Assembly (NCBI RefSeq): GCF_002027705.1
Contig: NZ_MBTG01000012.1
Location: 186,001-250,000 of the forward strand
DNA from: Paenibacillus ferrarius
Lineage (GTDB): Bacteria > Bacillota > Bacilli > Paenibacillales > NBRC-103111
Length of the DNA: 64,000 nucleotides
Direction: 5' to 3'
The notes under the pieces are model-generated. The model was not told where the DNA came from. It did no database searches and saw only the letters and a list, made by a program, of their open reading frames with translations. Both the position numbers and the translations under genes were made by a program. Positions 53,609 to 62,064 of the stretch are shown here, piece by piece. Numbering within the stretch: position 1 is the first letter of the stretch; each line of letters opens with the position of its first letter.

Positions 53609-54133
53609 GTGGATAAAATTCGATATCCCATTGGACAATTTGTTGCAAATCCTCATTTTTCAAAAGCCAAACGAATTCAAACTATCCATCAAATAGCAGA
53701 TATCGTTAATTCACTTCGAGACGTTGTTAGTCGGCTTAACGACGATCAGCTTCAAGTTTCATATCGACCTGGAGGCTGGAGCACACAACAAATCATACAT
53801 CACATGGCGGACAATGATATGAATGCCTATCTGCGCTTAAAAAGAGCATTGACAGAAGATGAGCCTATTGCGAACTCGTATCGCGAGGATTTATTTGCAG
53901 AACTGAATGAATATAAGGATATGCCAATAGAAATGTCGGTGTTATTGCTGGAGCAGCTTCATATGCGAATGATTACGCTGCTTAACAGCTTACAAACGGA
54001 GGAATTTCAAAGAAAGTTTAAAACACAAGCTTTAGGTTTAATCACGATTGATACTGCGCTTCAAAGATTTGTATGGCACAACCAGCATCATATTTCTCAG
54101 ATAAAATCACTCAAAGACAACAAAGGTTGGTAG
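53609..54133 (+). CDS. DinB-like metal-dependent thiol transferase (YfiT/BstA type)
   Basis: A 174-residue four-helix DinB protein. The start MDKIRYPIGQF and PGGWSTQQIIHHMADNDMNAY closely resemble YfiT/BstA of Bacillus, a bacillithiol-S-transferase. The metal-binding histidines would be H65 and the C-terminal H157/H161 (WHNQHH). GTG start after AAGGGGGG. It probably conjugates bacillithiol to xenobiotics. Confidence 0.85.
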   Translation: MDKIRYPIGQFVANPHFSKAKRIQTIHQIADIVNSLRDVVSRLNDDQLQVSYRPGGWSTQQIIHHMADNDMNAYLRLKRALTEDEPIANSYREDLFAELNEYKDMPIEMSVLLLEQLHMRMITLLNSLQTEEFQRKFKTQALGLITIDTALQRFVWHNQHHISQIKSLKDNKGW

Positions 54134-54272
54134 TTCTCCTTGATCAATAAGAGTGGATACTTCAATTGAAACTAAATTATACCCAGCCATATAGGATTGT
54201 TTTATGTAAAATGAATGGAACACTCAATACATACACATATAGAATGTTCAATAGTTCAGGAGGAGTGATGAA

Positions 54273-55052
54273 ATGAACAAAATTCAGGAATTTAATGCCC
54301 TTCATGAAGAGAATGGGTTGTTGTTGCTTGGAAATGTGTGGGACTTACTCTCCGCTCTATCTTTGGAAAATGCAGGGTTCAAAGCCGTGGGCACTTCCAG
54401 TTGGGGGATAGCCAAAAGCTTGGGCTATTCGGATGGCGAAATGATTGATTTCGAGCAGCAGCTGAATGTGATTAAGACGATTGCAAATCATGTCAAAATA
54501 CCGGTCACCGCCGACATTGAATCAGGCTACGGGCACAATGAGAAAACGATCGTAGATAATGTGCTAAAGCTCGCTGATTTAGGTGTTGTAGGCATTAATA
54601 TTGAAGATTCACACAAGAATCAAAAGGGTCTTAAGCAGGAGATAGCGCAATGCAATCTTCTGACAAAAATAAGAAATGCCTTGGAAGCCAATGGCTATTC
54701 TGATTTTTTTATAAACGCAAGGACGGATACTTATTTACAGAATAACGACCCATTGGAAGAAACGATCATAAGGGCAAAAGCATACGTTGAGAGCGGGGCA
54801 AGCGGGATTTTTGTACCTGGATTAAAAGAGGATGAAGAAATTATCGCAGTTGTTTCTGAAATCAATGCGCCTCTAAATATCATGACGCTACCCGGACTTA
54901 CTAACTGCAATAAGCTGAAGGAATTCGGAGTAAGGCGAATAAGCCTTGGGGGAGCATTATATCGCAAACTGAACAATTTGTTGGATAACTGCGCCGCTCA
55001 GCTGCTTGAGTCCCAAGATACATCTGTGCTTTTTGAAACTAACGGGAGGTAG
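54273..55052 (+). CDS. Isocitrate lyase/PEP mutase-superfamily protein
   Basis: A 259-residue TIM barrel. Family features: LLLLGNVWDLLSALSLENAGF, the metal-binding TADIESGYG, GINIEDS, and FINARTDTYL. It lacks the KKCG catalytic loop of isocitrate lyase and is closest in layout to the phosphonomutase/oxaloacetate-hydrolase-like group common in soil bacteria. Specific reaction unknown. AGGAGGAG precedes the ATG. Confidence 0.85.
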   Translation: MNKIQEFNALHEENGLLLLGNVWDLLSALSLENAGFKAVGTSSWGIAKSLGYSDGEMIDFEQQLNVIKTIANHVKIPVTADIESGYGHNEKTIVDNVLKLADLGVVGINIEDSHKNQKGLKQEIAQCNLLTKIRNALEANGYSDFFINARTDTYLQNNDPLEETIIRAKAYVESGASGIFVPGLKEDEEIIAVVSEINAPLNIMTLPGLTNCNKLKEFGVRRISLGGALYRKLNNLLDNCAAQLLESQDTSVLFETNGR

Positions 55053-55112
55053 CGGGCGTAGGGGACTCAATGTTCCCGTAACCTCTTTCGCGGCAGTATG
55101 AAGACGTTATCA

Positions 55113-55190
55113 TTAGTCTTTACGAGCAGAAGCAACGAGTAAGAACAAGACAAAGATAAGCAACCATATCCCTTCAACCATATGTACCAT
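55113..55190 (-). CDS. Possible small membrane protein (about 25 residues)
   Basis: The minus-strand frame encodes MVHMVEGIWLLIFVLFLLV followed by ASARKD and TAA. It is one hydrophobic span with a basic C-terminal end. AAAAGG lies ten bases before the internal ATG at 55181 and two before ATG 55190. Such mini-proteins are common in spore-formers, but chance cannot be excluded. The rest of 55053-55284 shows no gene. Confidence 0.35.
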   Translation of the reverse strand: MVHMVEGIWLLIFVLFLLVASARKD

Positions 55191-55284
55191 CGCCTTTTGC
55201 TTTAGTAAGTCAAGCATATCAAGAATCCGAACTAATTTCTGTCTGAAATTTAACAAAAAATGTTGAAATTACTCGAATAATAGC

Positions 55285-55317
55285 AAAAAAAGAGAAAGGA
55301 TTAATTCTCCTTTCTCT
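55285..55317 (-). terminator. Intrinsic terminator of the Gly/His-rich protein gene
   Basis: AGAGAAAGGA pairs with TCCTTTCTCT, followed on the minus strand by seven T. Confidence 0.85.
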
Positions 55318-55325
55318 GAAAGAAA

Positions 55326-55574
55326 CTATTCATTCGATTGATCAATGCGGTGGCCATGACCACCGTGACCGCCATCATGCCAATGGTAACCTCCATGTCC
55401 TCCATGTCCGCCATGCCATCCCCCATGCCAATTACCGCCGTGCCATCCATGATAGTAAGGGTGGTATGGTGTTGAAATCGGAATTGGATAAGGAGTCGCA
55501 ACAGAATATGGAGTTACTACAGGGTATGGAGTTGCAACAGGATATTGAGGATAAGTGTAATTGGTATAAGTCAT
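55326..55574 (-). CDS. Gly/His/Tyr/Pro-rich repeat protein, coat-like
   Basis: An 82-residue low-complexity protein. The N-terminal half repeats PxATPYPV units (YPVATPYPVVTPYSVATPYP), and the C-terminal half is built from HGG and WHGG units. No signal peptide. Composition resembles spore coat proteins (CotG/YeeK-like) and His-rich metal-binding peptides. ATG at 55574 follows AAGGAG; the upstream frame extension is not supported. Function is inferred from composition only. Confidence 0.6.
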   Translation of the reverse strand: MTYTNYTYPQYPVATPYPVVTPYSVATPYPIPISTPYHPYYHGWHGGNWHGGWHGGHGGHGGYHWHDGGHGGHGHRIDQSNE

Positions 55575-55693
55575 TTTATAATCTCCTTCAAGTTCAAGTG
55601 GATACCTCAACAATCTATGTGCCGTCGATACAATTGGATGCTTGCCTATTTGGAAATGGGCGCTGTTCGGGGCAGGACTATAGTATAACACCA

Positions 55694-55729
55694 TAAAAAA
55701 AGGCTGAAACCCTTATGCGGCAAGGGTTT
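55694..55729. terminator. Hairpin with A/T runs on both sides
   Basis: AAACCCTT (55707-55714) pairs with AAGGGTTT (55722-55729), with seven A before it. It would terminate minus-strand transcripts entering from the right; no intact gene is seen there. Confidence 0.5.
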
Positions 55730-55839
55730 TGGTCTTTTTGTTTTGTGTGGTATTTGGACAGGAAATCAAGCCAGTCTCATCAGAGATTGGCTATTTGCTT
55801 TGTCTGAAAATGTATGTGGATTCCTAAGACGATTGCCCG

Positions 55840-55983
55840 GATGACAACTTTAATTGGAAGCTTAAGGCGATGAAAGAGATGATTGATAATGCTTCAGTAT
55901 CAAGATAGATCAAGGCTCGAATTAACAGTCTACTGAATAAGATTATCCACCTACTAATAGAAAAATTATTAATGATGAGAAAT
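55840..55983 (+). pseudogene. Possible helical-protein remnant
   Basis: One frame reads DNFNWKLKAMKEMIDNASVSR... as one amphipathic stretch, interrupted by a single TAG, then IKARINSLLNKIIHLL. It ends at the terminator at 55984. Low support: no start codon or family recognised. The rest of 55730-56084 holds nothing clear. Confidence 0.2.
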
Positions 55984-56012
55984 CTTGGGAGATAGATTCC
56001 CAAGGTTTTTTG
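55984..56012 (+). terminator. Intrinsic terminator without an intact upstream gene
   Basis: CTTGGGA (55984-55990) pairs with TCCCAAG (55998-56004), followed by seven T with one G before them. It marks the end of a former plus-strand gene. Confidence 0.6.
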
Positions 56013-56084
56013 TTTGTTCATATTGAGTTCATAACTCGATTGTATTTTGGGTGCAGTGTTTATGAAATGAGGGGAAGTGCAGTA

Positions 56085-56188
56085 ATGAATCGACTTACAC
56101 AATTTTCAATGAAGAACGTCATTTCGGCAGGATGTTTAAGAAGGGTAAGAAAAATGAGGTGACTTCACCAGACTCAGTAGAGGTTTAA
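56085..56188 (+). pseudogene. RND efflux pump gene remnant (both ends only)
   Basis: GAGGGGAAG precedes ATG 56085, which encodes MNRLTQFSMKNVISAG, the typical cytoplasmic start of Gram-positive RND exporters (M..LTxFSxKN). The frame ends at 56162. An overlapping frame gives a short basic and acidic tail (MFKKGKKNEVTSPDSVEV) ending at 56186-56188, like the C-terminal tail of such pumps. An internal deletion of about 3 kb would explain both. Inference from short matches. Confidence 0.45.
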
Positions 56189-56209
56189 AGAGATAGAGGA
56201 GGTACATCG

Positions 56210-56371
56210 ATGAAAAAGGTTAGTTCGGAGAAGAAACGGTGTAACAAATATCGTGCTTTGTCGATACTTGCTGTCGTGAAGGCTGCTAATGTATTGGCCG
56301 GCTGCTCCGTTTTTGGATCAGCCGAACCGGCTACACCGCAGCTGACACCGATGGTGATTAAACAGAAATGA
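56210..56371 (+). pseudogene. Truncated lipoprotein, probably RND membrane-fusion protein start
   Basis: A 53-codon frame after GAGGAGG. A basic N-terminus (MKKVSSEKKR), hydrophobic core and lipobox VLAGC (Cys32) are followed by only 21 residues (PATPQLTPMVIKQK end). It looks like the first part of a periplasmic-adaptor lipoprotein, cut short. Position directly after the RND remnant and next to a TetR gene supports a decayed efflux operon. Confidence 0.5.
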
Positions 56372-56420
56372 TTAGCAAATAAAAATCAGCAATCCCATTG
56401 AACAAATTCTCGGACAGTCC

Positions 56421-57035
56421 TCACGAACTTTGACGGTGATCGGCTGAAATAGCGCCCACAGCTAAATTGGAGAGAACCGATGCGGTCTGCCGAGCTACAT
56501 TGAGAATTTCGCTAAAGTCGATATTCGTGCCGCGAGAAGCAGACAGGGCAGCAGATATGGTATCTAGGGTCATACGGACCAAAAGACGTGCTTCAGCACT
56601 GCTATTGTTGTCTACGAAGCGGTTAATAATGTCCTGAAAGCCAGAGCGAATATCCTGACCAGTTTCACGGAGGCGGAGTATGACCGGCTGATTGGTGTGA
56701 GCGAGAATCATTACTTGTAATCTTTCAATGGTGGTGCAGTCGATCCAACGATGTGCAGTACGTTCGAGAAGATCGGGAGCCATCGGCTGGTTATCCAACC
56801 ATTCAAGAAGCTCCTCAAGTTGAGCGTAGCGCAGCTGAATGAGGTTAATCAGGATCTCTTCTTTGCTGCGGAAGTGATAATACAGCGAGGACTTTGTCAT
56901 ACCCAGCGCCTCTGCAATATCTCGGATAGAGGTACTCTCGTACCCTTTTTCAATGAAAAATTTTAAAGCAATGCTCAATATCTGAGATCGCGTTTCTTCG
57001 CCGGAACGACGCTCTGACGAAATGGAGTTGCTCAT
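56421..57035 (-). CDS. TetR-family transcriptional repressor
   Basis: A 204-residue TetR protein. The N-terminal helix-turn-helix is RSQILSIALKFFIEKGYESTSIRDIAEALGMTKSSLYYHFRSKEEIL; the remainder is the helical ligand and dimer domain. ATG at 57035 has AAGGAGC eight bases upstream. It is divergent from the flavin monooxygenase gene, whose promoter carries two palindromic operators. It may previously have controlled the adjacent RND operon. Confidence 0.9.
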   Translation of the reverse strand: MSNSISSERRSGEETRSQILSIALKFFIEKGYESTSIRDIAEALGMTKSSLYYHFRSKEEILINLIQLRYAQLEELLEWLDNQPMAPDLLERTAHRWIDCTTIERLQVMILAHTNQPVILRLRETGQDIRSGFQDIINRFVDNNSSAEARLLVRMTLDTISAALSASRGTNIDFSEILNVARQTASVLSNLAVGAISADHRQSS

Positions 57036-57201
57036 GATATTAGCTCCTTCCTTTAACAGGAGCAACACGTATACTCCCTACACTTAATATTAGCTAAAAT
57101 TATAATCTAAACTCATGCTATCTCTCTAATTGACATTCGTCAAGCTTTTGCCGGTACTAAAACTACAGTCATACTGAGAAGATATTGCCATTTCAATGTT
57201 C

Positions 57202-57251
57202 TTGACACTGAACGACCGTTCGTTTAGTATGAGCTTAATGAACGGTCGTTC
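57202..57251 (+). promoter_or_regulatory. Promoter with twin TetR operators
   Basis: TTGACA (57202-57207), a 17-base spacer and TAGTAT (57225-57230). GAACGACCGTTC (57210-57221) lies in the spacer and GAACGGTCGTTC (57240-57251) just past the start; each is a near-perfect palindrome and they are reverse complements, 30 bp apart. Confidence 0.8.
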
Positions 57252-57309
57252 AAATAACTTAAAAAGCTGTGTCTATTAATCCAAGACTGGCTGAGAAAGG
57301 ATAATACCC

Positions 57310-58860
57310 ATGAAAAATTCTATTTCTACTCACATAGCTATCATTGGCGGCGGCCCTGCTGGACTTACCTGCGCACGTATTCTTCAGGGTTATGGTCTCT
57401 CTCCAATTGTGTATGAAGTCGATACTGCTGCTGGCTCACGCGACGGTGGAGGTACACTTGATCTTCACGCGGACTCAGGACAGATCGCACTGGAAGATGC
57501 CGGACTCGTAGAAGCATTTTATGCACTGGCAAGAATGGAGGGCCAAGCCAAGAAACGACTTTCGCACACTGGCAACCTTGTCGCATCTTTTGTGCCGGAG
57601 GAAGAGGATTCTGCGGCTCCCGAAATCGATCGCGGCCACTTACGTGCTATGCTCGCAGAACACCTTGAACCTAACACTATCCGTTGGGGGCACAAATTAT
57701 CCAGCGCGACCGAGCTCCAGGATGGACGGGTACGGCTAGAATTTGAGAACGGCCACGTTGTCGAGGCTGATTTGGTTATCGGAGCCGACGGAATATGGTC
57801 AAAGGTCCGACCTCTTCTCACGGATGCTAAGCCAATTTATTCTGGAGTTTCTTACCTTGAAATTGATTTCGCCGACGTAGAAACCCGTCATCCCGCACTT
57901 GGCGAGCTGGTTGGTCCCGGCCATGTGTTCGTCACTGATGGCGCAGGGCGCGGACTCGTCGTTCAGCGTAACAGCAATGGACATATCCGCGGCTACATTG
58001 CGATGCTTACACCGGTTGACTGGTATATGAAAGTCGGGATCTCTCTCGATGATACCGACGCGATCCGCGAATACTTGGTTAAAGAGTTTTCAGAATGGGA
58101 TCCAATGCTTCGCCAATTTCTAACGGATACCGATTCAGGCTACATTAACCGCCCCATCTATATCCTGCCTGCACCGCTTACATGGAAGAGCAACCGCAGC
58201 GTGACACTTATCGGTGATGCCGCTCATGCCATGGCACCTTTCGGAGGATTCGGCGTCAACCTCGCCAAGTTAGACGCCACCGAAATCGCACGAGCAGTAG
58301 CGGAACAGGCAACTGTTGCTGAGGCTATCGCAGTGTACGAATCGGTGATGTTACCACGCGCCAGTGAACACGCAGTTGGTGCAAATGCTGCGATTCTCCG
58401 GTTTCTATCTTCCGCGGGAGCTAAACCCGATATGGTACCCGATCATGAGGCTGAGCATCGGCAATATAGGGAATCTGCTGAAGCCTATCGTTTACGACAA
58501 GCCGCGGCCACATCGCAAGCTCGGAACCAGTCAAGCGAAATACAGATTGCACCGATAAGACTCAACACTACAGAAGGGCGCTGGACAATAACATTCAATA
58601 CCCCTCGTGGCGAGAATAATGTCGAGCTAGTGCTTGCCACCGTCAATGAAGAGCTTGTTGGCACCTTCGATGAGCAGCCAATTAAACATGGAAAAGTCAA
58701 TGGCTGCGACGTAACCTTTACTATCCGTCTGACTTTACCATTCCCGATGAAAGTATCCTTCGCACTTACGGTCAATGGAGACTTGATGACCGGTTCCGCG
58801 AAAGCACCGATGATGACGATACCTGTTAACGGAATTAGAATTGTCTCTTTATCCACTTAA
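57310..58860 (+). CDS. Tet(X)-like FAD-dependent monooxygenase with C-terminal beta domain
   Basis: A 516-residue class A flavin monooxygenase. GGGPAGL (13-19), GGGTLDLHADSGQIAL, the DRG-like EIDRGHLRAML, VIGADGIWSKVR and GDAAHAMAPFGGFGVN (302-317) follow the Tet(X) pattern; GGTLDLHxxSGQ is shared with Tet(X), which hydroxylates tetracyclines. Unlike Tet(X), which is about 380-390 residues, it has a further 125 residues of beta-rich sequence (GRWTITFNTPRGENNVELVL). TetR-type control and a DUF1772 partner suggest detoxification or polyketide modification. The substrate is not known. Confidence 0.82.
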   Translation: MKNSISTHIAIIGGGPAGLTCARILQGYGLSPIVYEVDTAAGSRDGGGTLDLHADSGQIALEDAGLVEAFYALARMEGQAKKRLSHTGNLVASFVPEEEDSAAPEIDRGHLRAMLAEHLEPNTIRWGHKLSSATELQDGRVRLEFENGHVVEADLVIGADGIWSKVRPLLTDAKPIYSGVSYLEIDFADVETRHPALGELVGPGHVFVTDGAGRGLVVQRNSNGHIRGYIAMLTPVDWYMKVGISLDDTDAIREYLVKEFSEWDPMLRQFLTDTDSGYINRPIYILPAPLTWKSNRSVTLIGDAAHAMAPFGGFGVNLAKLDATEIARAVAEQATVAEAIAVYESVMLPRASEHAVGANAAILRFLSSAGAKPDMVPDHEAEHRQYRESAEAYRLRQAAATSQARNQSSEIQIAPIRLNTTEGRWTITFNTPRGENNVELVLATVNEELVGTFDEQPIKHGKVNGCDVTFTIRLTLPFPMKVSFALTVNGDLMTGSAKAPMMTIPVNGIRIVSLST

Positions 58861-58877
58861 GGAGGAATACAGAGCCT

Positions 58878-59354
58878 ATGACTAGCCTTATGCAAGATAC
58901 CATTTTCGCATTTGCCGCCATCTTTTTTGCCGGACTCCTCGCAGGTACAGAGTTTACGGTGCGATTTGGCATACGTGGTCCACTTGATCTGCTCGAACAA
59001 TCCGCGCACATTATTGTCCGACAAGGGCTTGTCCGCACACTGCGAATCATAGCACCATCATTTTATTTCCCAGCTCTCATATTCGGTGTCATTTCACTAT
59101 TCACGGGTGATAGTGGAACTCCGTTTGTACTCCGGTTGTCCGGTATTGTTATGCTAGTTATTTGGCTTGGAGTAACATTCGGCGGTACGGTTCCTATTAA
59201 CAGCGCTGCACTGGAATGGCGGCCTGAAGCTCCGCCTAACAACTTCCGTTCACTTGTGGAACGGTGGGAGCGACTCGCGATATTTCGCGTACTAGCATCT
59301 GTTTTTGCATTCATCTTTTTCCTAATCTCACAAATAATTATCATTGCCTCATGA
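58878..59354 (+). CDS. DUF1772 (anthrone oxygenase-like) membrane protein
   Basis: A 158-residue protein with about four membrane segments. The motif VPINSAALEWRPEAPPNNF and the following LVERWERL match the DUF1772/anthrone-oxygenase family, some members of which oxidise polyketide anthrones. It lies 17 bases after the flavin monooxygenase gene behind GGAGG, so both enzymes are probably made together under TetR control. Confidence 0.82.
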   Translation: MTSLMQDTIFAFAAIFFAGLLAGTEFTVRFGIRGPLDLLEQSAHIIVRQGLVRTLRIIAPSFYFPALIFGVISLFTGDSGTPFVLRLSGIVMLVIWLGVTFGGTVPINSAALEWRPEAPPNNFRSLVERWERLAIFRVLASVFAFIFFLISQIIIIAS

Positions 59355-59416
59355 ACTAAGCTCCTGTATAGGCGCGGGCTGAACGCATCATATTCAAGCA
59401 GCAAGGGGGGCAAAGT

Positions 59417-60103
59417 ATGGCGAGGATTATGGTCGTCGATGATGATCCGGATATCCGGGAGCTGATCCGCGTCTATTTGGCCGGAGAGGGGCTTGGTGTG
59501 ATTGAAGCCGGCAATGGAGAGGAAGCGTTGAAGCTTATCGAATCTACGCAAGTCGATCTTGTCGTCCTAGATGTAATGATGCCGCACATGGATGGTTGGG
59601 ATTTGTGCCGCGAGCTCCGCAGTCACTATAGCGATCTTCCGCTGCTGATGGTAACGGCCAAAAGTGAAACGACTCACAAGGTAAAAGGGTTCCGGCTCGG
59701 TACGGACGATTACGTCGTCAAGCCATTCGATCCGGTTGAGCTAATTATGCGGGTTAAGGCACTGCTTAAACGCTATAAGATCGCTTCTTCCCAACTGATT
59801 TCCATTGGCGATATGACGATTGATCATGTCTCTTTCGAGGTCCGCGTGCAGGAGCAGTGCTTTATCCTGCCGCTCAAGGAATTCAAGCTGCTGTTCAAGC
59901 TTGCCAGCTATCCCAGACTAATCTTTACCCGTACGCAGCTAATCGAGCAAATCTGGGGGATGGATTACGAAGGTGACGAAAGAACGGTAGATGTTCATAT
60001 CAAGCGGCTGCGCGAGAGGTTCGAGCCCCTAACCGATCAGTTTCGAATCACTACGATTCACGGCCTCGGCTATCGCCTCGAGGTGAGCGGCTCAAGATCA
60101 TGA
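59417..60103 (+). CDS. OmpR-family response regulator
   Basis: A 228-residue regulator. The receiver (1-115) has the acidic triad in MVVDDDPDIRE, phospho-Asp in LVVLDVMMPHMDGWD and Lys in DDYVVKPFDP. The winged-helix DNA-binding domain covers about 130-225 (GDERTVDVHIKRLRERF, TIHGLGYRLE). The stop overlaps the kinase start (ATGA), so both are coupled. Target genes unknown. Confidence 0.92.
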   Translation: MARIMVVDDDPDIRELIRVYLAGEGLGVIEAGNGEEALKLIESTQVDLVVLDVMMPHMDGWDLCRELRSHYSDLPLLMVTAKSETTHKVKGFRLGTDDYVVKPFDPVELIMRVKALLKRYKIASSQLISIGDMTIDHVSFEVRVQEQCFILPLKEFKLLFKLASYPRLIFTRTQLIEQIWGMDYEGDERTVDVHIKRLRERFEPLTDQFRITTIHGLGYRLEVSGSRS

Positions 60104-61503
60104 CCCTTTATCTGCGAGTCGTTTTGACGTTCTTGGCCGTTGTCGTTGTTAGTGTATTGCTGGCTTTTTTCATCGCCATGCTGCTCTACACGAACCGAAT
60201 TACAACCGAGTTGCAAGCTAGTTTGCTGAAAGCGGGAAACCAGCTCGCTGAGATGAGCAATGAGTATCAGACGACAAAATTGGAAACCCTGCTTGAAGGA
60301 AGCACCAAATTCAACGACAGCTATTCCCTGTTCTTATTTGACAACAGCGGTTATCTGGCCTCCTTCGGCGTTGAAAAGAAAAACGATATGAGTGAGATGG
60401 ACCAGCAGAAGGTCATTTCTGTTCTGCAAGGTAACATCTACCAAAACGAAAAAACGAATTTTATATACACTGACTTCAAGCAATCGACGAGTTTGATGAT
60501 TGGCATCCCCTTGGCAGTGAACGGCAGGCAATACGCACTCTTCTTAACGCCTAAGGTGTCTGAGGTGGCGAGGAAACAGACCCGTGACTCGATAACTACT
60601 GTTTTGTTGATCGTGCTTCTTGTCGGAAGCTTGCTCATACTGGTCGCTTCGCGGTATATCGTCAGCCCGATGAAGAAGCTGACACGGGCTACGAATCGGC
60701 TGGCGCGCGGCAATTTCAACGTGAATGTGAATATACAAAGAAACGACGAAATCGGTTTGCTTGCCGAAGGCTTCAATCATATGGCGGGTGAGTTGAAGCA
60801 GCTTGAGCAGATGAGGCAGGATTTCGTCTCTAACGTATCGCATGAAATCCAGTCACCGCTGACCTCGATAAGGGGATTCTCCAAGGTGCTTCGTCAATCG
60901 GCTTTGCAGGAGGAGGAACGCCATCGTTACTTGGAAATCATTGAGCGGGAAAGCGAGCGCTTGACGCGTCTGAGTGAGAACTTGTTGAAGCTGGCTTCTT
61001 TGGAATCGGAGCAGCATCCTTTTCATCCGAGCACGTATAATCTCGACGAGCAGCTTCGTCGCGTACTTGTTTTCTACGAGCCCCAGTGGTCGGAGAAAGA
61101 GCAAGTGCTGGATTTGAATTTGCCGAGGGTGAAGATATCGGCAGATGCCGATCAACTCAATCAAGTGTGGACGAACCTGCTTGGCAATGCCATCAAGTTC
61201 ACCCCGCCTCAAGGAATAATTCAAATAAAGCTTGCGGCCAAGACGGATCACGTGGTCATCAGCATTCAGGATACTGGAATTGGCATTAAGAAAGAAGAGC
61301 AGGAACGGATCTTCGAGCGTTTCTACAAAGCCGATCACGCTAGACAGTGGGGAACAGGGGGCAGTGGACTAGGCCTTGCCATTGTAAGAAAAATTCTCGA
61401 GAGGCACCAAGGCAGCATTTCAGTCGCCAGCGAACCTGGCGAGGGTACGTTATTTACCGTTATTTTACCGATTATCACCTATTTGCAGGAAAATCATAAA
61501 TAA
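60100..61503 (+). CDS. Membrane sensor histidine kinase
   Basis: A 467-residue kinase: a membrane segment near 5-28, an extracellular sensor of about 130 residues, a second segment near 167-187, and HAMP (SPMKKLTRATNRLARGNF). The phospho-His lies in SNVSHEIQSPLTSIRGFSK, and the ATPase has N box NLLGNAIKF, G1 DTGIGI and G2 GSGLGLAI. Partner of the preceding regulator. Organisation resembles Bacillus kinases responding to envelope stress. Confidence 0.92.
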   Translation: MTLYLRVVLTFLAVVVVSVLLAFFIAMLLYTNRITTELQASLLKAGNQLAEMSNEYQTTKLETLLEGSTKFNDSYSLFLFDNSGYLASFGVEKKNDMSEMDQQKVISVLQGNIYQNEKTNFIYTDFKQSTSLMIGIPLAVNGRQYALFLTPKVSEVARKQTRDSITTVLLIVLLVGSLLILVASRYIVSPMKKLTRATNRLARGNFNVNVNIQRNDEIGLLAEGFNHMAGELKQLEQMRQDFVSNVSHEIQSPLTSIRGFSKVLRQSALQEEERHRYLEIIERESERLTRLSENLLKLASLESEQHPFHPSTYNLDEQLRRVLVFYEPQWSEKEQVLDLNLPRVKISADADQLNQVWTNLLGNAIKFTPPQGIIQIKLAAKTDHVVISIQDTGIGIKKEEQERIFERFYKADHARQWGTGGSGLGLAIVRKILERHQGSISVASEPGEGTLFTVILPIITYLQENHK

Positions 61504-61505
61504 TG

Positions 61506-61538
61506 AAAACCTTGGAAGAAAATCTTCCAAGGTTTTTC
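61506..61538 (+). terminator. Intrinsic terminator of the two-component operon
   Basis: AACCTTGGAAGA pairs with TCTTCCAAGGTT around a short loop, followed by five T. Confidence 0.88.
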
Positions 61539-62064
61539 TGTTCTTATATAGTGAGTTCATATGAAGGAGGAAGAGAGAATATCGTCGACCAATCTCGCAG
61601 CTTGGCGAAGGTTGCCGTCCTACACTGACCTGTCCGCGACAACTTCCATTTGTTGGAGAGCCTGCTAATCTGTATCTGGTCAGGGATAGGCGAATTTCTA
61701 GTGCATCAAAAAAGAGCTGTGACACTGAGGTGGTGTTAAGTCATTAAATGAAAATTAGACCTACAACGCTTTACCGTTGTAAGTCCAATTCTCTATATGT
61801 GAATAGTGGGGTTGCTTATAGAATACCCAGTGAAGATTAAGGTGGGCTTAAGATTAGATAATTATTCCATGAATAGACAAACCGTTGGAATGAACAAACA
61901 ACTAGGAGCGGGTGATTCTCATTAATTTACCTGCAATTGATCGATCCGATACCGCAAAATTTACTCCGCCACCCGTGTGATCTACGAACATCTTGGCGCA
62001 GAGTGGTAATGAGAAGATCTGGTTTTCAAAATATAAAGGATGTCGTATTTAAGAACGACGTCTA
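61539..62064. other. Intergenic stretch without a supported gene
   Basis: Only short frames are present. A hairpin, TACAACG-N6-CGTTGTA, occurs near 61763-61783. A ribosome-site-like AGGAGCGGGTGATTC near 61904 is followed by a frame without ATG (INLPAIDRSDTAKFTPPP), possibly gene debris. Confidence 0.4.

Noticed and set aside
55466-55696. Plus-strand frame opposite the Gly/His-rich gene
   Set aside because: It mirrors the repeat codons of the minus-strand gene and has no ribosome site or known motif.
61904-61985. Small gene starting at ATT after AGGAGCGGGTGATTC
   Set aside because: The frame stops after about 20 codons, shows no family match and no conservation can be judged; treated as debris.
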